From Chrysomallon squamiferum (taxonomy: Eukaryota > Mollusca > Gastropoda > Neomphalida > Peltospiridae), in contig CM022667.1 in NCBI GenBank assembly GCA_012295275.1, forward strand, positions 21,514,167 through 21,578,166: DNA of 64,000 nt. Direction: 5' to 3'. The notes under the pieces are model-generated. The model searched no databases, had not been told where the DNA came from, and saw only the letters and a program-made list of their open reading frames with translations. The position numbers were made by a program, and so were the translations under genes. Positions 39,461-54,762 of this stretch are shown here, in pieces (the first letter of the stretch is position 1; every line of letters starts with the position of its first letter).

Positions 39461-41305
39461 CCATTCCAATCAGTTTTTGTATAAACAAGTAAACCTTGCA
39501 GATATTTATTTATTATTGTAAAGAAATTTATATTTCTTCAGATTAATGCTTTGATAATTATATAAATATTAATTTGTTTTTCATAAAAAAAAAGTCTTTC
39601 CCTGCAACAATAATTACTGGGTTTTTTGTTTTTTTAATCAGATATTGTTAATTATCAATAAGCTTTACACTAATGCTTTAATTGGTGAAAGCATTACATT
39701 TAAAAAAAAAAAAAATATGCTCTTACTAACTTCATGTTGATTCTCTTTTTATTAATTGATGGCTGCAATTCACTGAAACTTCATAATATTTATTAGGATT
39801 TTGAGAAAAAACTTTGTTCAACCATTACAATATTTCAGAATGAAACAAATATTAATGTTATTATCAGTGCATTAAAAATATTAAATTATGTTTATTTTTC
39901 TGATATTTGTTTTGGAACCTATCAGTATTAATTCTTGGAGTTTGTTGTGATAGAATGTTGTTGGGTTTTTTGAGATGGTATTTTAAACAAAATTAGAGAT
40001 TTATGTATTTGTACATCTGTGTCATTTGTTGTTTTATGTGATACTCATTCTAATATTTAAACAGAATCAGTATTTAGATCAAATTTTAAATTGGTGTATA
40101 GAGTCATTTAATAATCCATAACAGCTACCACCCCAAAAATCTGAAGATATAAAAATTCTTATTTTATAGAAATTTTACATTATTAATTTTTTGTTCGAAT
40201 TTTTACTCAAATTTTGATACAATTTTATACATTATTTTAATTTAAAAAATATATAATGATTTCAGACCATTTTTTTAATCTGAAATTATATATTGACTTA
40301 TTTGTTTAACTGACAAGAGTAAAGTACAGTAAAATAATTTTTTAAATTATATTTTTCACTGTTAAAATTTCACTTCACAAGCTGATCATATGATTATTAT
40401 TATTGTTATATAAGATTTATTTATGTAGTTACATAATTGGCAAAGTCTAAACAACCCCAAACTGTTGAATTTGACAGAATTAAATAATATTTTGTTCAGA
40501 AGTTTAAACTGAATTTTAATAATGTATGTCTTGCCAAAATAAGAAGCATTCATTTATATATAAATCAACATTACTTTTTAACAGTGTGATATTTTCTATT
40601 TTATTATCATTTTTGTAAACTTTAAATTTTAATTCAGTGAAAAAGTTGTCCATTATAAATTGTATTTATTTATCACATTAGAAGATGCTGCACATTTTAA
40701 TATTTTCAAATATGGCTGTGATAAGTTCAATATTAACTTTTTCTATGTAGCTCACAAAATAGTCGATTGTTTTAGTGGCTTTTCTTTAAACTACGTAGCA
40801 GCATTCCTTTCCTCTCATTAATATTTTAATACACAGAGTGTATGTCAGTGTTAAGAAAGTGCATTAAAATTACATACTTTGCTTACATTTGTTTGTTCTT
40901 AATTATAGTGAGATGATTCTCAAACTGCAGGAATCAACACAACTGTGACATCAGCCCAAACCATTTCTTTGTTTTTACACATAATACCTACATTTTGACT
41001 ATACTTCATCATTATTCTCTTAGCTTAACAACAAAAGGTATTTTGGGAACAGAACAATAGTTTATGCTTCATTTAATTCCAGTATTAAAATTTGCTTGGA
41101 GTTAATAGTATATTTCAAATCACAGCAGCACTTAGGAGTATATTCTGATGGGCTTTATTACCAACTAAAAGCAAAGGAAGAAGAGAAAATTGTGTAAGAA
41201 TGCACTTGTCACATCTGTAATCTACTGTTCCTATGCCATCTTGTATATTTTTTAAATTGTGGTTGAGCAAGATATAATTTTTCTTCTTCTTTAAATTCCT
41301 GTTTA

Positions 41306-41744
41306 AATAAAACTATCAGTGCAGTAAATCTTCAACCATTGCCACCAACTGGTTGACCTTCTATGCAAGGCCAGTATAACCACCACAAAATAAGCTATTA
41401 CTTCTTGCAGACAGCCTTTATTAAGTTTGAGACTGGTTAACTCCAGTATATAAGTGAGCTCTGCCTGCACAACATACTATGGCTATGAAATATTGTGTTG
41501 CCTAATGCATGATACAGTGATATTTTGCTGGCCAAAACAAATGTGTTAACTGTTTGGTAAATTCCAGTGAATAATCTGGCTTGGACTTAATCAAACTGGT
41601 ATTACTGATCCAGTGAACCACATTACTAATCTGTACATCACACTCAAAAATCTCTATGTCAATAACATACTTACTGTTCAGTTTAAAGCTTTACTCATTG
41701 TATATATATGAACTTCTTGTTGGTTATAAGAAGTAAAAAATAAA
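41306..41744 (+). terminator. Candidate distal poly(A) signals for the DUF4476-like gene
   Basis: I found no clear AATAAA in the first several hundred bases after the stop at 39460. AATAAA occurs at 41306-41311 and 41739-41744. The sequence between is fairly complex and less repeat-ridden than its surroundings, so a 3' UTR of about 2 kb is possible. This is an inference. Confidence 0.25.
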
Positions 41745-41901
41745 GCTTAAATCAGGCTATTTTATGTATAGAATATTCTAATAAATAATGACAAAATAAA
41801 AACAACATGGATTTATTTATTTATTTTTGTTTACAAAATCAGCACAATTCAATTCACCCTTGACCAAATATGCATTAACATGCACACACATATATATATT
41901 G

Positions 41902-41938
41902 CTACATACATACATACATACATACATACATACATACA

Positions 41939-41967
<29 letters not shown>
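41902..41967. repeat. (CATA)n microsatellite
   Basis: Perfect tetranucleotide run in the convergent intergenic region. Confidence 0.95.
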
Positions 41968-41972
<5 letters not shown>

Positions 41973-43182
41973 CACAAATGTAATTATATAATTTACCATA
42001 TGTGCACTTTGTCTGACTAAAAAAGGGGGAAACAAATTATCTTAAAGTCATTTTTTATTAAACTTGTACAGCCATTACACAAGAAAATCTTTATAAAACA
42101 ATGTCAATTACATTGGTAAATTTTAGCCAATTAAAAACAGAAATAAAATAAACACTGAATTTAAATCATTATATTCAGTTATATCACTAATTTTCATAAT
42201 GAAAAATCTGGTGGGAAACTTCTGTGGAGTAACCTGAAATTATATTCAGTTGTTTTATCTGTTATGTTTCGTGTGTATGTGTGTGTGTGTATGTGTGTGT
42301 CTGTGTGTGTGCATTTGTCTGTTTTGTGTAAAGCAGATAGAACAAAAAGAAAAAAATTGACATAAAATTGCAAACGTGTATAAAACCACAAATATACACA
42401 CTAGTTATACTTCATGTGAAATGAACAAATGATAAAAGTAGTTTCTATTTTATTTTATTTTATTATTTTATTTACTGAGATCTACATACATTTTTATATA
42501 TATATTTTTTTAAGTAAAATAAGTTAACTGTGCGTATATGCAATCACTTTGTTTTAAATTATAAAAATTTATTATGTATAATTAAAATTATGAAAAATTC
42601 ATGTTATTCTGCAGTAACAGAACAAGCAATTTGCATGGAAAGACTTTCTATTTCAAAGCATATGAAACACTGGCATACATTTATTTCATGTGAAAGAACA
42701 CAAAACATGCTGGATTCTGCTCCACAGAAAAGGGAGACTTTTAGCCTAGTAAAACTGAGCAGACAAGTCTGAACATTATAAAACAAAACACAAAAAAGGT
42801 TGCTACTAGACATGTAAGAAGTGTATTTGCATAACCATTTCAAACACTGAAAGCAGAAAATCACCTCCACTCTTTCATCAAACATGATGAGACATACAGC
42901 AGAAATCTTACTTTCTCCAAGTCTTGAGTTAGTGGTGAGAATGACATATTCATTGTAGCAGTATTTCTAGTACTAAAGAACTTGCAAAATCAGCAAAGTC
43001 CTCCATGAAGCTATTTTGAATGTATTTTGATTGTGACAACATCAGAACATAACAATCAACAAATCACCTGACAGAGTAAATCACTGATGTATTAAACTTT
43101 ACTGAGGTATTTACTATATGAATACATCTCATATTATTATTATAGGTCGTAAATTACATTATTAAAAAAAACAGTAATAAAT

Positions 43183-43189
43183 AAATAAG

Positions 43190-43232
<43 letters not shown>
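43183..43232. repeat. (AAAT)n microsatellite
   Basis: AAAT run of about 50 bp with one GTAA interruption near its left end. Confidence 0.94.
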
Positions 43233-45055
43233 AAACATGATGAAATGAGATTGCAGAAACAAAATATAATGTCACCAGACCGGTAAATGAAACTGAGAGA
43301 TACTTGCTTGCTAACACAACTGACAGTCTAATTGACAGTTATTTTATTTTTCTTGTTTACTGCAGAATTACTCATATTTTAGACATTTTTAACTAAAAGT
43401 AATGTAAAATAAATTCTTATTCTATATATTTCAGTTTTAAAAGACATCTGAACCAGTTTGAACAAGAATATTAAACAGTTCTGAAAGACATTTATTTAAA
43501 ATAGATATTATTTAGTATTTAGTAAAATTTATCTTCATATATATATATATATATATGTAATTATAAATATATATTTCCAACTTTATCACATCCTTTATCT
43601 GGAACAATTATTTTTAACCAATAATAAAATTAAAGTAAACAGAAACAATATTAATAGCTTTGTTCAGGTAATTAAAAATATCCAAGTACCTAAACATTTT
43701 AAAACAAAATGGTGGTTTCCAAATACTATCAGATATATGTAAACAATTTTAAATGAGACAACAATTACCCCTTATATAACAAAAAAGTACAAAATATATA
43801 ATAAATACAGTGGTCTCTGTCTGAACTGGATTTAACAAATAAGCTGTGTACAGGGTACCAGTACAGACAGAAGAAGTCAACTAGAGTTACTGACATTTGG
43901 AAAATACCAATATAATTAAAAACACAGGTCAACCAAACAACCTTTACAAATTTTCAACAACTAGAACAGTAAAACCTTGTCAAAATACGACTTGAAATAT
44001 AAATATTAAATTTTAGTACAGAGCTATTTAATGAAACTTTTTATAAAACTTTTTTATATAATAAATATAAAAATTTCATGAAACATTTGAATATACAAAT
44101 AACTTTTCAGATTATTCTACTTTCAGAATTTTAATTACTAATATATAACAATTGTTTTTTTTTTTTTTAATTATCTAAATAAAGTTATTTTATCATTACT
44201 GGTATGTTAAAGAAAATGTAATTAAATATTTAACTTGTTTTTTTTTTTATTAATAATATTAAAAATGATAAAATATTGTGATATAACAAACGAATAGACT
44301 AATTATATGTTATTGATTTACTTAACTGGCAGTTCTCTGATAAAAGCATGTAACAATCTAAATGTGTTTTAATAAGTACCAGATATTACCAATTAACAAC
44401 TGGATTTGGAATAATAATAATTATTATTATGTTAAATTATAGTTGTATCCCTTAATGCAAACATGTAGTTGAAGATAAATTAATTAAATTTAATAATTAT
44501 GCATACTGAAATGTTTTATTCATTGATATTTTGAGACATGCATCAAATTTTATTTATTTGATATGAGATCATATTAACATGTGAAACAATGACTAGTAAT
44601 TTTCACAAATATATTTTGCAAATATAATCTCATTTTGAATTTCCCATATAATGCTAAGACTAAAAAAACAGTTAACTAATAATATTTATTTATTTTTCTA
44701 TTGTGCTCATTTAGATATATAGACATTTTACTACTGTATAATGAAATGGAAACTTGATAAATTTCACAGCATATTTGTTTATTATATGGAGTTACTTTTG
44801 AATGACTCAATGTATTAGTTAGTATTATTAATACTGATGTACAGAAAATATATTTCCATTTTAGCCAGGTAAAATGACTGGTATAATTTTGATTTATAAT
44901 TTAATTCTTCTTAACAGTCACAACAGTTTGTTAAGAAAACCTAGAAGTGAAATATAAAATTTGATTTGTAAATATGTAAATTCTTCACCATAAATTATAA
45001 CTTTATATCCTTAATGCTAAAATGCATCTCTATAAAACTAGATTAAAAACTAGAT

Positions 45056-45090
<35 letters not shown>

Positions 45091-46333
45091 AATTTTAAAA
45101 ATAAGTAAACATTAATATAGTAATTCATTATAATATACATGTAACTGAAATGTCAGAAACAAAATGCTGACAAAAAATATAATAAATAAATTTGTGATAT
45201 GCTTGCTTTAACATATAGGACATGTAAGCTTGTATGAACATACAAAACAACAGAAAATTATATTTGTTACACACTAGTAATCTCCATAATCCAATTACTA
45301 CACTACTACATATTATTTGTGAGAATTTAGGCACCATTTGTGTGGAAGAGAATATGAAGCTGTATAAAATACATGTAACTTATTAAATACTTAACTAACA
45401 TGGATACATTATTAAATATACACAGTCCACTTATTTCTGCCACCTACAAAATAATGCTACTTATAGTTTATACGAATAGACAGGTACATATAGAAATAAG
45501 CTTTGAACAAAAATGATAAATAGTTTAATTTATTTCAGTGCTTATGCAACTGTTAAATACATTTCTTATAAACTTTGGTTTTAATTGTTTTCTGTCACTG
45601 TATTTCTTATGTGAATAAAGAAAATCTACAATCTGACTTTAAATTATTTTAATTAGAATTTTGAACTGAAATTCATATTAGAGTAAAAGGAAATATGTGG
45701 CATATACACTAACCCCTACTGAAATTTCAGTATACACACCTAGTGACAAAAAGGCACATTAACTATCATTTGTTTAAATAGAGGCAGAACCTGCATAAAA
45801 ATAGAACATGTTTAATCTCTGATTTGCATGTGTTATAACATCACATAACAACATTAAAATAAAGATCAAACAACCCAATAATACAGAAATTAGTTTCAAT
45901 ATAAAAAGAGAAATCAGAAATTTTGTCAGCCAATTGTTTTAACCAAACAGGAATACTTTAAAAACGTGATAACATATTGAATCAAAATTTTTAATATTAC
46001 CATAATAAAACCATAAAGACTGACCTGATATTTAAATAATACTGACACTCTGAAGTAAGATATAGGTAAATTTTTCAAATTTGATCCTCACAAACCAAGC
46101 TTCGTGCCACACATTAGCAACCAACAACATTTTTGCTGCCTCAGGTTCTGAATGTTGTTTTATCACTCTGGGGTTTTAACTAATTCATAACAAAAGGAAA
46201 AGTCAAATAAATTCATAATTACAGGCCTGTAAAGTACAGTTTAAAAAGATTTATGAAACATTTTAATACTATACAAAATTAATTATATTTGATTTATTTT
46301 AAATTTATTATAACCTAATAAATTATGTTATAT

Positions 46334-46346
46334 TTTATTTTTTATT
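46334..46346 (-). terminator. Candidate poly(A) signals for the NHE gene
   Basis: TTTATT on the + strand (AATAAA on the coding strand) occurs twice here, about 165 nt beyond the stop at 46512. More copies lie further on, for example near 46287 and in the TTTA-rich stretch at about 41811-41824. The actual end is undetermined. Confidence 0.35.
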
Positions 46347-46511
46347 CCAATTTTTAGAAAATTACTACTCTTTGATTTAATACTGTCAGATTTTATTTTT
46401 GTCAAAACAAAACAATATAATAATTACATTTTGATTTAACTCCTGTCACACATTCTGGGAGACAGGAATGAAGGCACAACTCCAGAAAACAATCACTAAA
46501 TAGAAATGTCA

Positions 46512-49500
46512 TTATAAATGTGTATCAAAATCGGAATCCTCATCATCAGTGATGTCATCATCAGTGAAGTCTGTTTTTGGAACTACTACAGTTTCAACTA
46601 CAATATCTTCTGGCTGGTCACTCCCATGCAGCCACTCAGCAACGCGAGACTTCACACCTTCCTGGTAAGCCATTTCTTCCATCATTATTTCAGTTTCTAG
46701 ATGTTTCTTTTTCATACTTTCCACTTGAAATGGCTGCCAGTGTTTGGGTGACTCCACTGAAGCAGCATGTCCAACTAATGATGATGATGACATTTTACCG
46801 TTGTCATCTTCCTCATCCTGTGAAGGAATGATGACATGATGTGCTGGAGGAATGAAGCTGTGATTTGACTGAAGCATGTTGCTTGTTTTATCACCTGAAC
46901 TATTTACTAGTGGTGAAGTTATTGGTTCATCATTGGCTGTGAGCTGTTCCCAAGGTGGTGGGATATCTGGAATGTTTTCATTTTTAACATCTCCATTCTG
47001 GAAGACTTCAAACACTGATGTATGGCTGTCTTTTGGGTGGACATTCACTGTGTTCTGAGGAGAGGCATATGGTGAACCAGTTTCTGTCAGGTGGTGGTAT
47101 GCAGGGTTACTTGCCCATGATGGCCGAGATGACATGATTGGGTGTTCATCATCTGGCATTGTTAAACAGGCCAATGAAAACACAGGCTCTAAGGGTGAAT
47201 TACGTTTCCATGGTAACACCTTTTCTGCTTCAGTCTCGCTTTTAACCATTACTTTTTGCTCATTTATTGGTTCACAGTGAGATGATGATGCTAGAGAAAT
47301 AATTAATAAAAATGACAATAACAAATCCAGATGTGAATAAAGTAAATCTGTGGTATGTTACAGTTATATAGAACACGACTGTTCATGTAATAACATGTTT
47401 TAAGACTAAAGATTATGTCTAAAGCCCATGTCTCTATCTCTATCTCTCTCTGAAACACACTTACAGAAACTGAAATATTTAGCTTATACTGGAAAAGAAA
47501 AAGATTAAAAAGAAAGTAAAGATCCTTACATATTTGTTCAGTTTCTGTATCTCCCAGTACAAACACAACTTTGTCATCACAACTCTCTGATTTCTGATCT
47601 TTGCAGTTTTCTTCTGGCACTTCATGATAAATATAAAATAATTACTATTAATTTCATTTAGTGATGGCAACAGCAACAGCAACTAATAGTAATAAAATAG
47701 TACTAGTAATTGTAATAGTAATAGGAGTACTAGTTTTAGTAATAGTAATAATAGTAGTAATAACAAGAATAGAAGCAGTATAATAATAATAGTAGTATTG
47801 TTAGTTTTAATAGTAGCGGTGAACTTTAGTATTAGTAGTAGAAAGTTACAGTAGTTGTAGTAGTAATTGCTACAGTTGTACCAGTAATATTATTAGCAGA
47901 GTTCACAGTATTCATATATTTTTATTTTTTTATTTAACTTTATTTTTTCTATGAATATATATTTTTTTATGTATTCTCTTTCTGAAAACAAAGAAAGAAA
48001 TTCTCATAATTTAAAAACAAATGGAAAACTGTTTGCTTGAAGTTTGTCTATACAGAACAGACAGCACTGTTGTATATGATGAAATAAAGAATTTTAATGC
48101 TTCAAAGTGTAATTTTTTTGTGAAGAAGAGTACATTCCATAAATCTGAACATACATATTATGAATATTTTAATTTTTAGACCTATATACCATTTACTGAA
48201 TCATTATTTTAATAAATATACCATTTACAGAATCATGATTTTAATAAATATACAATTTACTGAATCATTATTTTAATAAATATACCATTTACTGAATCAT
48301 TATTATAATAAATAAACCATTTACTTAATCATTATTTTAATAAATATACCATTTACTGAATTATTATATTAATAAATATACCATTTACTGAATCATGATT
48401 TTAATAAATATACTATTTACTGAATCATGATTTTAATAAAGAGATTTTGTGATGTTTAATAACAATGTTTTACCTGTATCACCAACAAAGCCACTGTTGT
48501 AGAAACTGACAGTTTTGTTTTTCTCTGGTTCTACCATTGCTCTGGGCTGGCGGCCATTATGGGTGACAGGTTTGTTTTGTAAAGATTCACTGATTATTCG
48601 TCTTACTAGCAGACGCTTCTTGTGGTGGAATGGTGGGTGATTTCTTAGTTCTGTTAGTGTGTGGTGGTTCTCTCGCACAAACTGTAAAACACAGAAATAA
48701 AATCCACTAAAATTGTTTCTAATTACATGATCATTAGCAATTAACATTTAAACTTTGTTAAACATATTAGTCTTCTTTAGTGTGAATAAAACAAAACAGA
48801 AAGTTTTTAGATACAAATTAATAAAGTGAATTAAATTAAAGAGAATCAAATGTCAACAAGCATTAAAAACATAATTAGCCATTACACTGTAATCAGAATC
48901 CACCCACTTTCAAGAACAAAGTTAAATTTTAAATTGGAAATTTTGCAAATGCAAATCAAAGATGAATTTGAGAAACTTATTTCATGAGAAATTTGATCTG
49001 GTATCATCAACTGAGCACAGAACAATTAATAACAGAATATGTTTGTCAGCAAGTCTTAGACATTCACAGCAAAAACTGAAACAGGAGTATATCCCCAGTG
49101 GAAAACAATAAGTCACAAATATCAGAATGAATTATAAAGTGCTTTATATGGAGCTCAGCAGACTGAAGTAACATGTAAAATTATAACTGATTTTTACTTT
49201 TTGAAACTGGTTTTTGTTATCTATCAAAACTACATTCCATGAATTGTTGTTTATAAAAATAATATGTATATATATTATTTTGTTTGTATAAATCTGACAG
49301 CAATCATTCTGTCATGTCTGACACTACAGATTCTATTATCTCAGACAAACACCTGTTACCTCCTACATAACACATACTGTGATATCTGCCACTACACAAA
49401 TTATTACCCTGGCAAAACATGTATTAAATCACATTACTGCCATCTCTGACACTGTGCCATTTATTGTCACTCTGACACTGTGCCATTTATTTCTCTGACA

Positions 49501-52500
49501 CTGTGCCATTTATTCAGTGATCTGACACAGTATGTACTTTGGACTGACACAGTATGTACAGTGATCTGACACAGTATGTACAGTGACTTTGGACTGACAC
49601 AGTATGTACAGTGATCTGACACAGTATGTACAGTGATCTGACACAGTTTGTACAGTGATCTGACACAGTATGTACAATGATCTGACACAGTTTGTACAGT
49701 GATCTGACACAGTATGTGCAATGTGTTCAGTGATCTAACATTATAAGATTTTTTTTTTCTCCACGTCATACCTATGTGACCTCTGACACTAGTCTGAAAC
49801 TGACCACTAATACAGAATCCAAACACTGTCTGGCATATAATTAACAAGCAAAACACAATGAAGAACTCAGAAGAGATAAACAGAATCTTAAATATAGTGA
49901 TCAATAAACCATTTAAGATAAGTGAAGATCAAACATAACCCACAGAATATGACTTGCAAGACTCTTACATTACTTGCACTTTCTGAACTCCAGCCATTAC
50001 TGAGTAAACAGTGACTGACTTCAGACTCACTTTAAACTGTCAAAAATGTGTACTGGGTCAAAATGGAGATTAGTCTCAAAAACTAAAGAAAAGCAAATCT
50101 GAAGGAGATACAAATCAGTCTTTCTGTCACAAGAACTATCATTCAGTCATTTTTTCTTTTACTCTTTCTTTGAATCAGTCTGTCAGTGCCTGCTATGCAT
50201 AACACTCTCTACTCTCTCTGTCTCTGTCTCTCTTTCTCTCTACTCTCTCTCCATCTCTCTCACTCTCTCTACCTCTCTACTCTCTCTCTCTCTCTCTGTA
50301 TCTCTCTTGATCTCTCTACTCTCTTTCTCTCTTCATCTCCCATTCCCCCTTCCTTTATAAACAAAAAATATGTACATTTCTAATATTCTAATGAGTGTGT
50401 GTTTGTTAAGTTCCATGTATAAATGTACTGAACTGATTTTTAACATTAGTCTGCTCCACACACACATACACAGTTTCTATTAATACACAACACATCTTAT
50501 AATATCAAAAAGAAAAGAAAATGAAATAACAGGCTATTTTTCATGTTCTGCTTAAACCAGTTTTCTGTTTCTGTGTTTCACTAACTGATCATGCTGAGTG
50601 CTGTACACTCCAGTGTGGTAATGTAAACAGAGAAACTGTTATATTAGCTGCTGAACTCTCACTAACTCACTTTAACAGTATTGATTCAAACTTCTGTACG
50701 TATTACCTATTTTATGTGCATGTGAATTAATATATGTATGTTGTACTGTAGATTATAAGAGAGAAATATAAATATGCAATGTGAGAAGACATATAGCGAT
50801 ACAGAAAAAGTAAGAAAGAGAAAAAGGTGTTTGTGACACTAATTACATTAATGTAATTAAATGGCTCATGCATGTGTACAAAAATGAAATACAAAACCAT
50901 GTGTTTGCCTGACATTATTAATAATAGAAACAAAACAGATTATATTATGTCACTCTCACAAATGGATTTATGCCAGCATTTCTCATTAGAATCAGCAGAC
51001 TGGAAAAATTTCACAGATCAGGTTTGTCTGTCATTTATTTTTTTATTCTTTTGTTTTTCCTTCAAGGTTTTTATTTATTTACTTATTTACTTACTTAATT
51101 ACTTACTTACTTACTTTCTTACTCACTTATTTATTTATTTATTTGTACTTTGTTTTTCTTAATAATAAAGCTAGTTATGGAATACATTAATAAATGTCAG
51201 TTTACAAAATGTGATATAATACTTACAGGTTTTCTAAACATTTCAGAAAACACAAATATATCAGAATATATACATCAGAAAAAAATAAATAAACAAAAAA
51301 GATAAAAAATAAAAAATAATAAATAAATAAAAAATTTAACAAAGAGGAAATAGATGAGTAGCAGCAGGTGTTGTATTGAACAGGTCAGCTAGCACAACAT
51401 TGACTGTAAGACTTGTAACTAACATTCTTACAAGATTTCTTATCAGAACATTAATGGAAAGAGAAAGAGAGAGACAGAAAGAAACAATGAGACAGAGGAA
51501 CTTGTAGTAGTTGTAATAGTAGCAGTAGTATAACGAATGAACAGGGGAAACAACAAAAACAAAGATAAGAATAAATGATTACCGAAGCAGTGAGAAGCAG
51601 ACAGGTCAGTGGTTGTTAACTGATGTATCTAGACACACAACAAGTGTGTGTTTCCTCACACACACTGAAACACACCTAGTCAGGCACACATAGTGAGAGA
51701 TCCTGACTGAATGTATCAATACTACACTGGTAGCTGGTGAAGCACACCTCTGTGTTTGTATCGCAGACTCTGTGACCAGCTGCAGTCTACAGACACTGCT
51801 GGGAAAGTCTGTTTCATTGCCATGTGTAGTAAACAGTGGTGTGTGATGACAACATGAACATCATACATGTGTTAAGTGTTATTTGAAGTAGATAAAGTAC
51901 TTAAATAAATAAGTAAGTTAATAAATAAATAACATACATACACAAGTTATTTATTTTACAAAATATCATCTTTATTCCAGTGTGTGTATCTGTTTGTTAA
52001 TCTCTGTGTATGTCTGTATTGGGGTGGTGGGTGGCTGTTTGAGAACAGAGAAATAATAATCAATAAAACAACAGAAACACAAAGTTAATATAAATAATTT
52101 TAACACACAGCCAGACACACACACATACACAGAGACAAGAAATGTAAAAGAAACTCACTTGTGACAAGATTTCTGAAAAAACATTAGTGAACATTAGTGA
52201 ACACTTGCATGTTAAGAGTCTTTAACTGAATGTTTGCTGTATCAGTCAACTTGGGATTGGCAAACTATCAAGTCACTTAGAATTATTCTCTGTTGTATTC
52301 AGTACTTTAAATAATAACATAAACTGTATATTTTAATAATACCAGTGTTAGTGTATTCTGTACTTTAAATAATAATAATATAAACTGTATATATTATGTT
52401 AATAATATCAGTGTTTGGATATTCAATTTAGAATATACATGCATATCATTAAACTGTTAATTTAATAAATTTAGTTAATACACAGGTGTATTTTATATTA

Positions 52501-53505
52501 ATTTAGATAATAATATTATATTAATAAAATAAATGATAAAATGGTATGTTTTTCCTTAATTTAAATAATAAAATTAACTGCTATTTTAGAAGACTAATGT
52601 TTGATAACAAAATGAAAAAAAAATAATATTTTACATTTAAAATCTTCTCTATCGAGTGCAAAGCTTGCACTGATCCAGTTATCAAGCTTCGTGGGGAGGA
52701 GTCTGAAATGTTTTTACTGCTGTTTTGAAAGATAACTCCACAGCTGTCTGACACAGACACAAGTTTACAAATGATTCCAAACTGGAATTACATCTTTCAT
52801 TAAAACATCACCTATACACATACACACACAAAATAAAATAATAAATAAATAAATAAATAAATAATAGAAATAAAACAACCCACCCAAAAAATTAAATAAA
52901 TAAATAAAATGAAATATATATATATATATATATTTACAGTTTACTTAACAAAAAAGGAAATTTTCTCTCTATATACATATGTAACTGGTATAATCAGTAT
53001 AATGATAATAATAATATTAAGAAGATGAAGAAGAAGGAAAAAAAAGAAGAATGATAAAATTAGATGCTAAATAGAGAACACATGAAAATTACTTATAAAT
53101 TGGATACATTATCCATAACATTTGCCATGACGAAATCCTTTAAATAAAAGCATGAAAATAAACATTTGACTATTTTTATAATCTGAATCATAGTCTTCTG
53201 TGTTTTGTTCTGTATCCATAGTAAATCTTTGTTAAGTCTCTACCTATAGTAATGTCTACTCATCAAATACTATTACTATGGTAAAAACTTAAAATATTTT
53301 AATGCTTGTAGCTTTGTATAATATAGTTTGAAGATTTTAATTGTTCTAATATACTAAATTACAGAAATAGCAGCTAATGGGCATTTTAGTATTATTTAAA
53401 TAATAACCATAACATTAAGAAGTATCTGTGTAGTGAAATAATCTAAATAACAATAATAATAATAATAATAAACTGTAGACATTATAAATGAAACTTATTA
53501 TCATC

Positions 53506-53537
<32 letters not shown>

Positions 53538-53957
53538 ACAACAACAACAAAAGAATTATATTCTGGGACTGAACTGAAATATATATTTATTACTATAATT
53601 TGATTATGTACATGATCATCTGTACTGAGCCAATCAAGTATTAAATTAATAAATCAATATTCCACATCCCAGTTCCCCTCATCAGATTACTACAGTGTAA
53701 TTATAAAAAACATGTAATAATAACAAGCAGAACAAAATTATTTTTAAATAAATTAAAATGTGACATTATTAAGCATTATCTCTGTCATCGTCAGTGTATG
53801 TGTGTTGTGTGTGAATGTGGGTGGGTGGGTGTATGTGTGTAGGTGGGTGTTTGTGCGTGGGTGGGTGTATGTGTGTGGGTGGGTGTTTGTGAGTAAGTGT
53901 GTGTGTATTTAAAGAATTATTAATACTTTCAAATGTTCATGATAATACAGGATGTGT

Positions 53958-54004
<47 letters not shown>

Positions 54005-54687
54005 CAGTACTAGAACAAATGTCTTACCACTGTGTGTTCTGTGAGGAATAGAACATGTCTACATGTTGTTCACTGTGAGACTCTCTGACTATTGATTACA
54101 CTGACTTACTTTAGATTAAGTCATTCATCAGACTGACCAACATTTATTTTTAACTCTACACAGGTGACTAACTTATTGGTGATTTACTCATCACTCACTG
54201 ACTCACTTTAGTCAAATTTCTCTCAAATTATGAAAACAGTGTTTACATAACTATAAAATTATGATAATAATACATTTATATATCAACAACGTCAAATTGT
54301 GGTAACATATTTATATATCTACAATTGTCAAATTATGATAATGATACACAATTCATTTACATATGAACACTGTCATATTAGCATTGTAATATATTTATAT
54401 CAACAACTGTGAAATTATGATAATAATATATTTATATTATATTTAGGTATCAATGATAACAATAGATTCACATGTCAGGCTGTGAAGGCAGTTTTAAACT
54501 GGGTGGTCAGAAGTTTACTGTCCAACAGGTCATTATTGTAGGGTGCACACAGTTTTATGACATGATTAAAATACAGCTGTCACCAGTATGGTCATTGGAA
54601 GGACTGACCTGTGGTCACCGACTGGATATTTATGACCTGTAGTTTTATATTTAAACATTCATTTATAATGTGCTTTACATTATCTTT

Positions 54688-54762
<75 letters not shown>

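Larger units (their letters stand above)
39461..46511. other. Region between convergent genes (3' UTR/flank)
   Basis: The DUF4476-like gene (+) ends at the left edge and the NHE gene (-) at the right. I see no conserved frames. The sequence is AT-rich with a few tetranucleotide repeats near 41,900 and 43,190. Much of it may be long 3' UTR of either gene. Confidence 0.5.

Noticed and set aside
39234-39521. 95-codon plus frame
   Set aside because: Alternative frame over the last DUF4476-like exon; the spliced frame joins correctly to six upstream exons.
46518-47058. Plus-strand frames of 60-84 codons
   Set aside because: Shadows of the NHE terminal coding exon on the other strand.
49440-49735. 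CRISPR-like appearance of regularly spaced 22-bp repeats
   Set aside because: Units are head-to-tail with no unique spacers, and the host is a eukaryote.
49467-49904. 145-codon minus frame with a Tyr/Cys/Val/Arg repeat
   Set aside because: Produced by the 22-bp minisatellite inside the NHE intron; the period cycles through frames.
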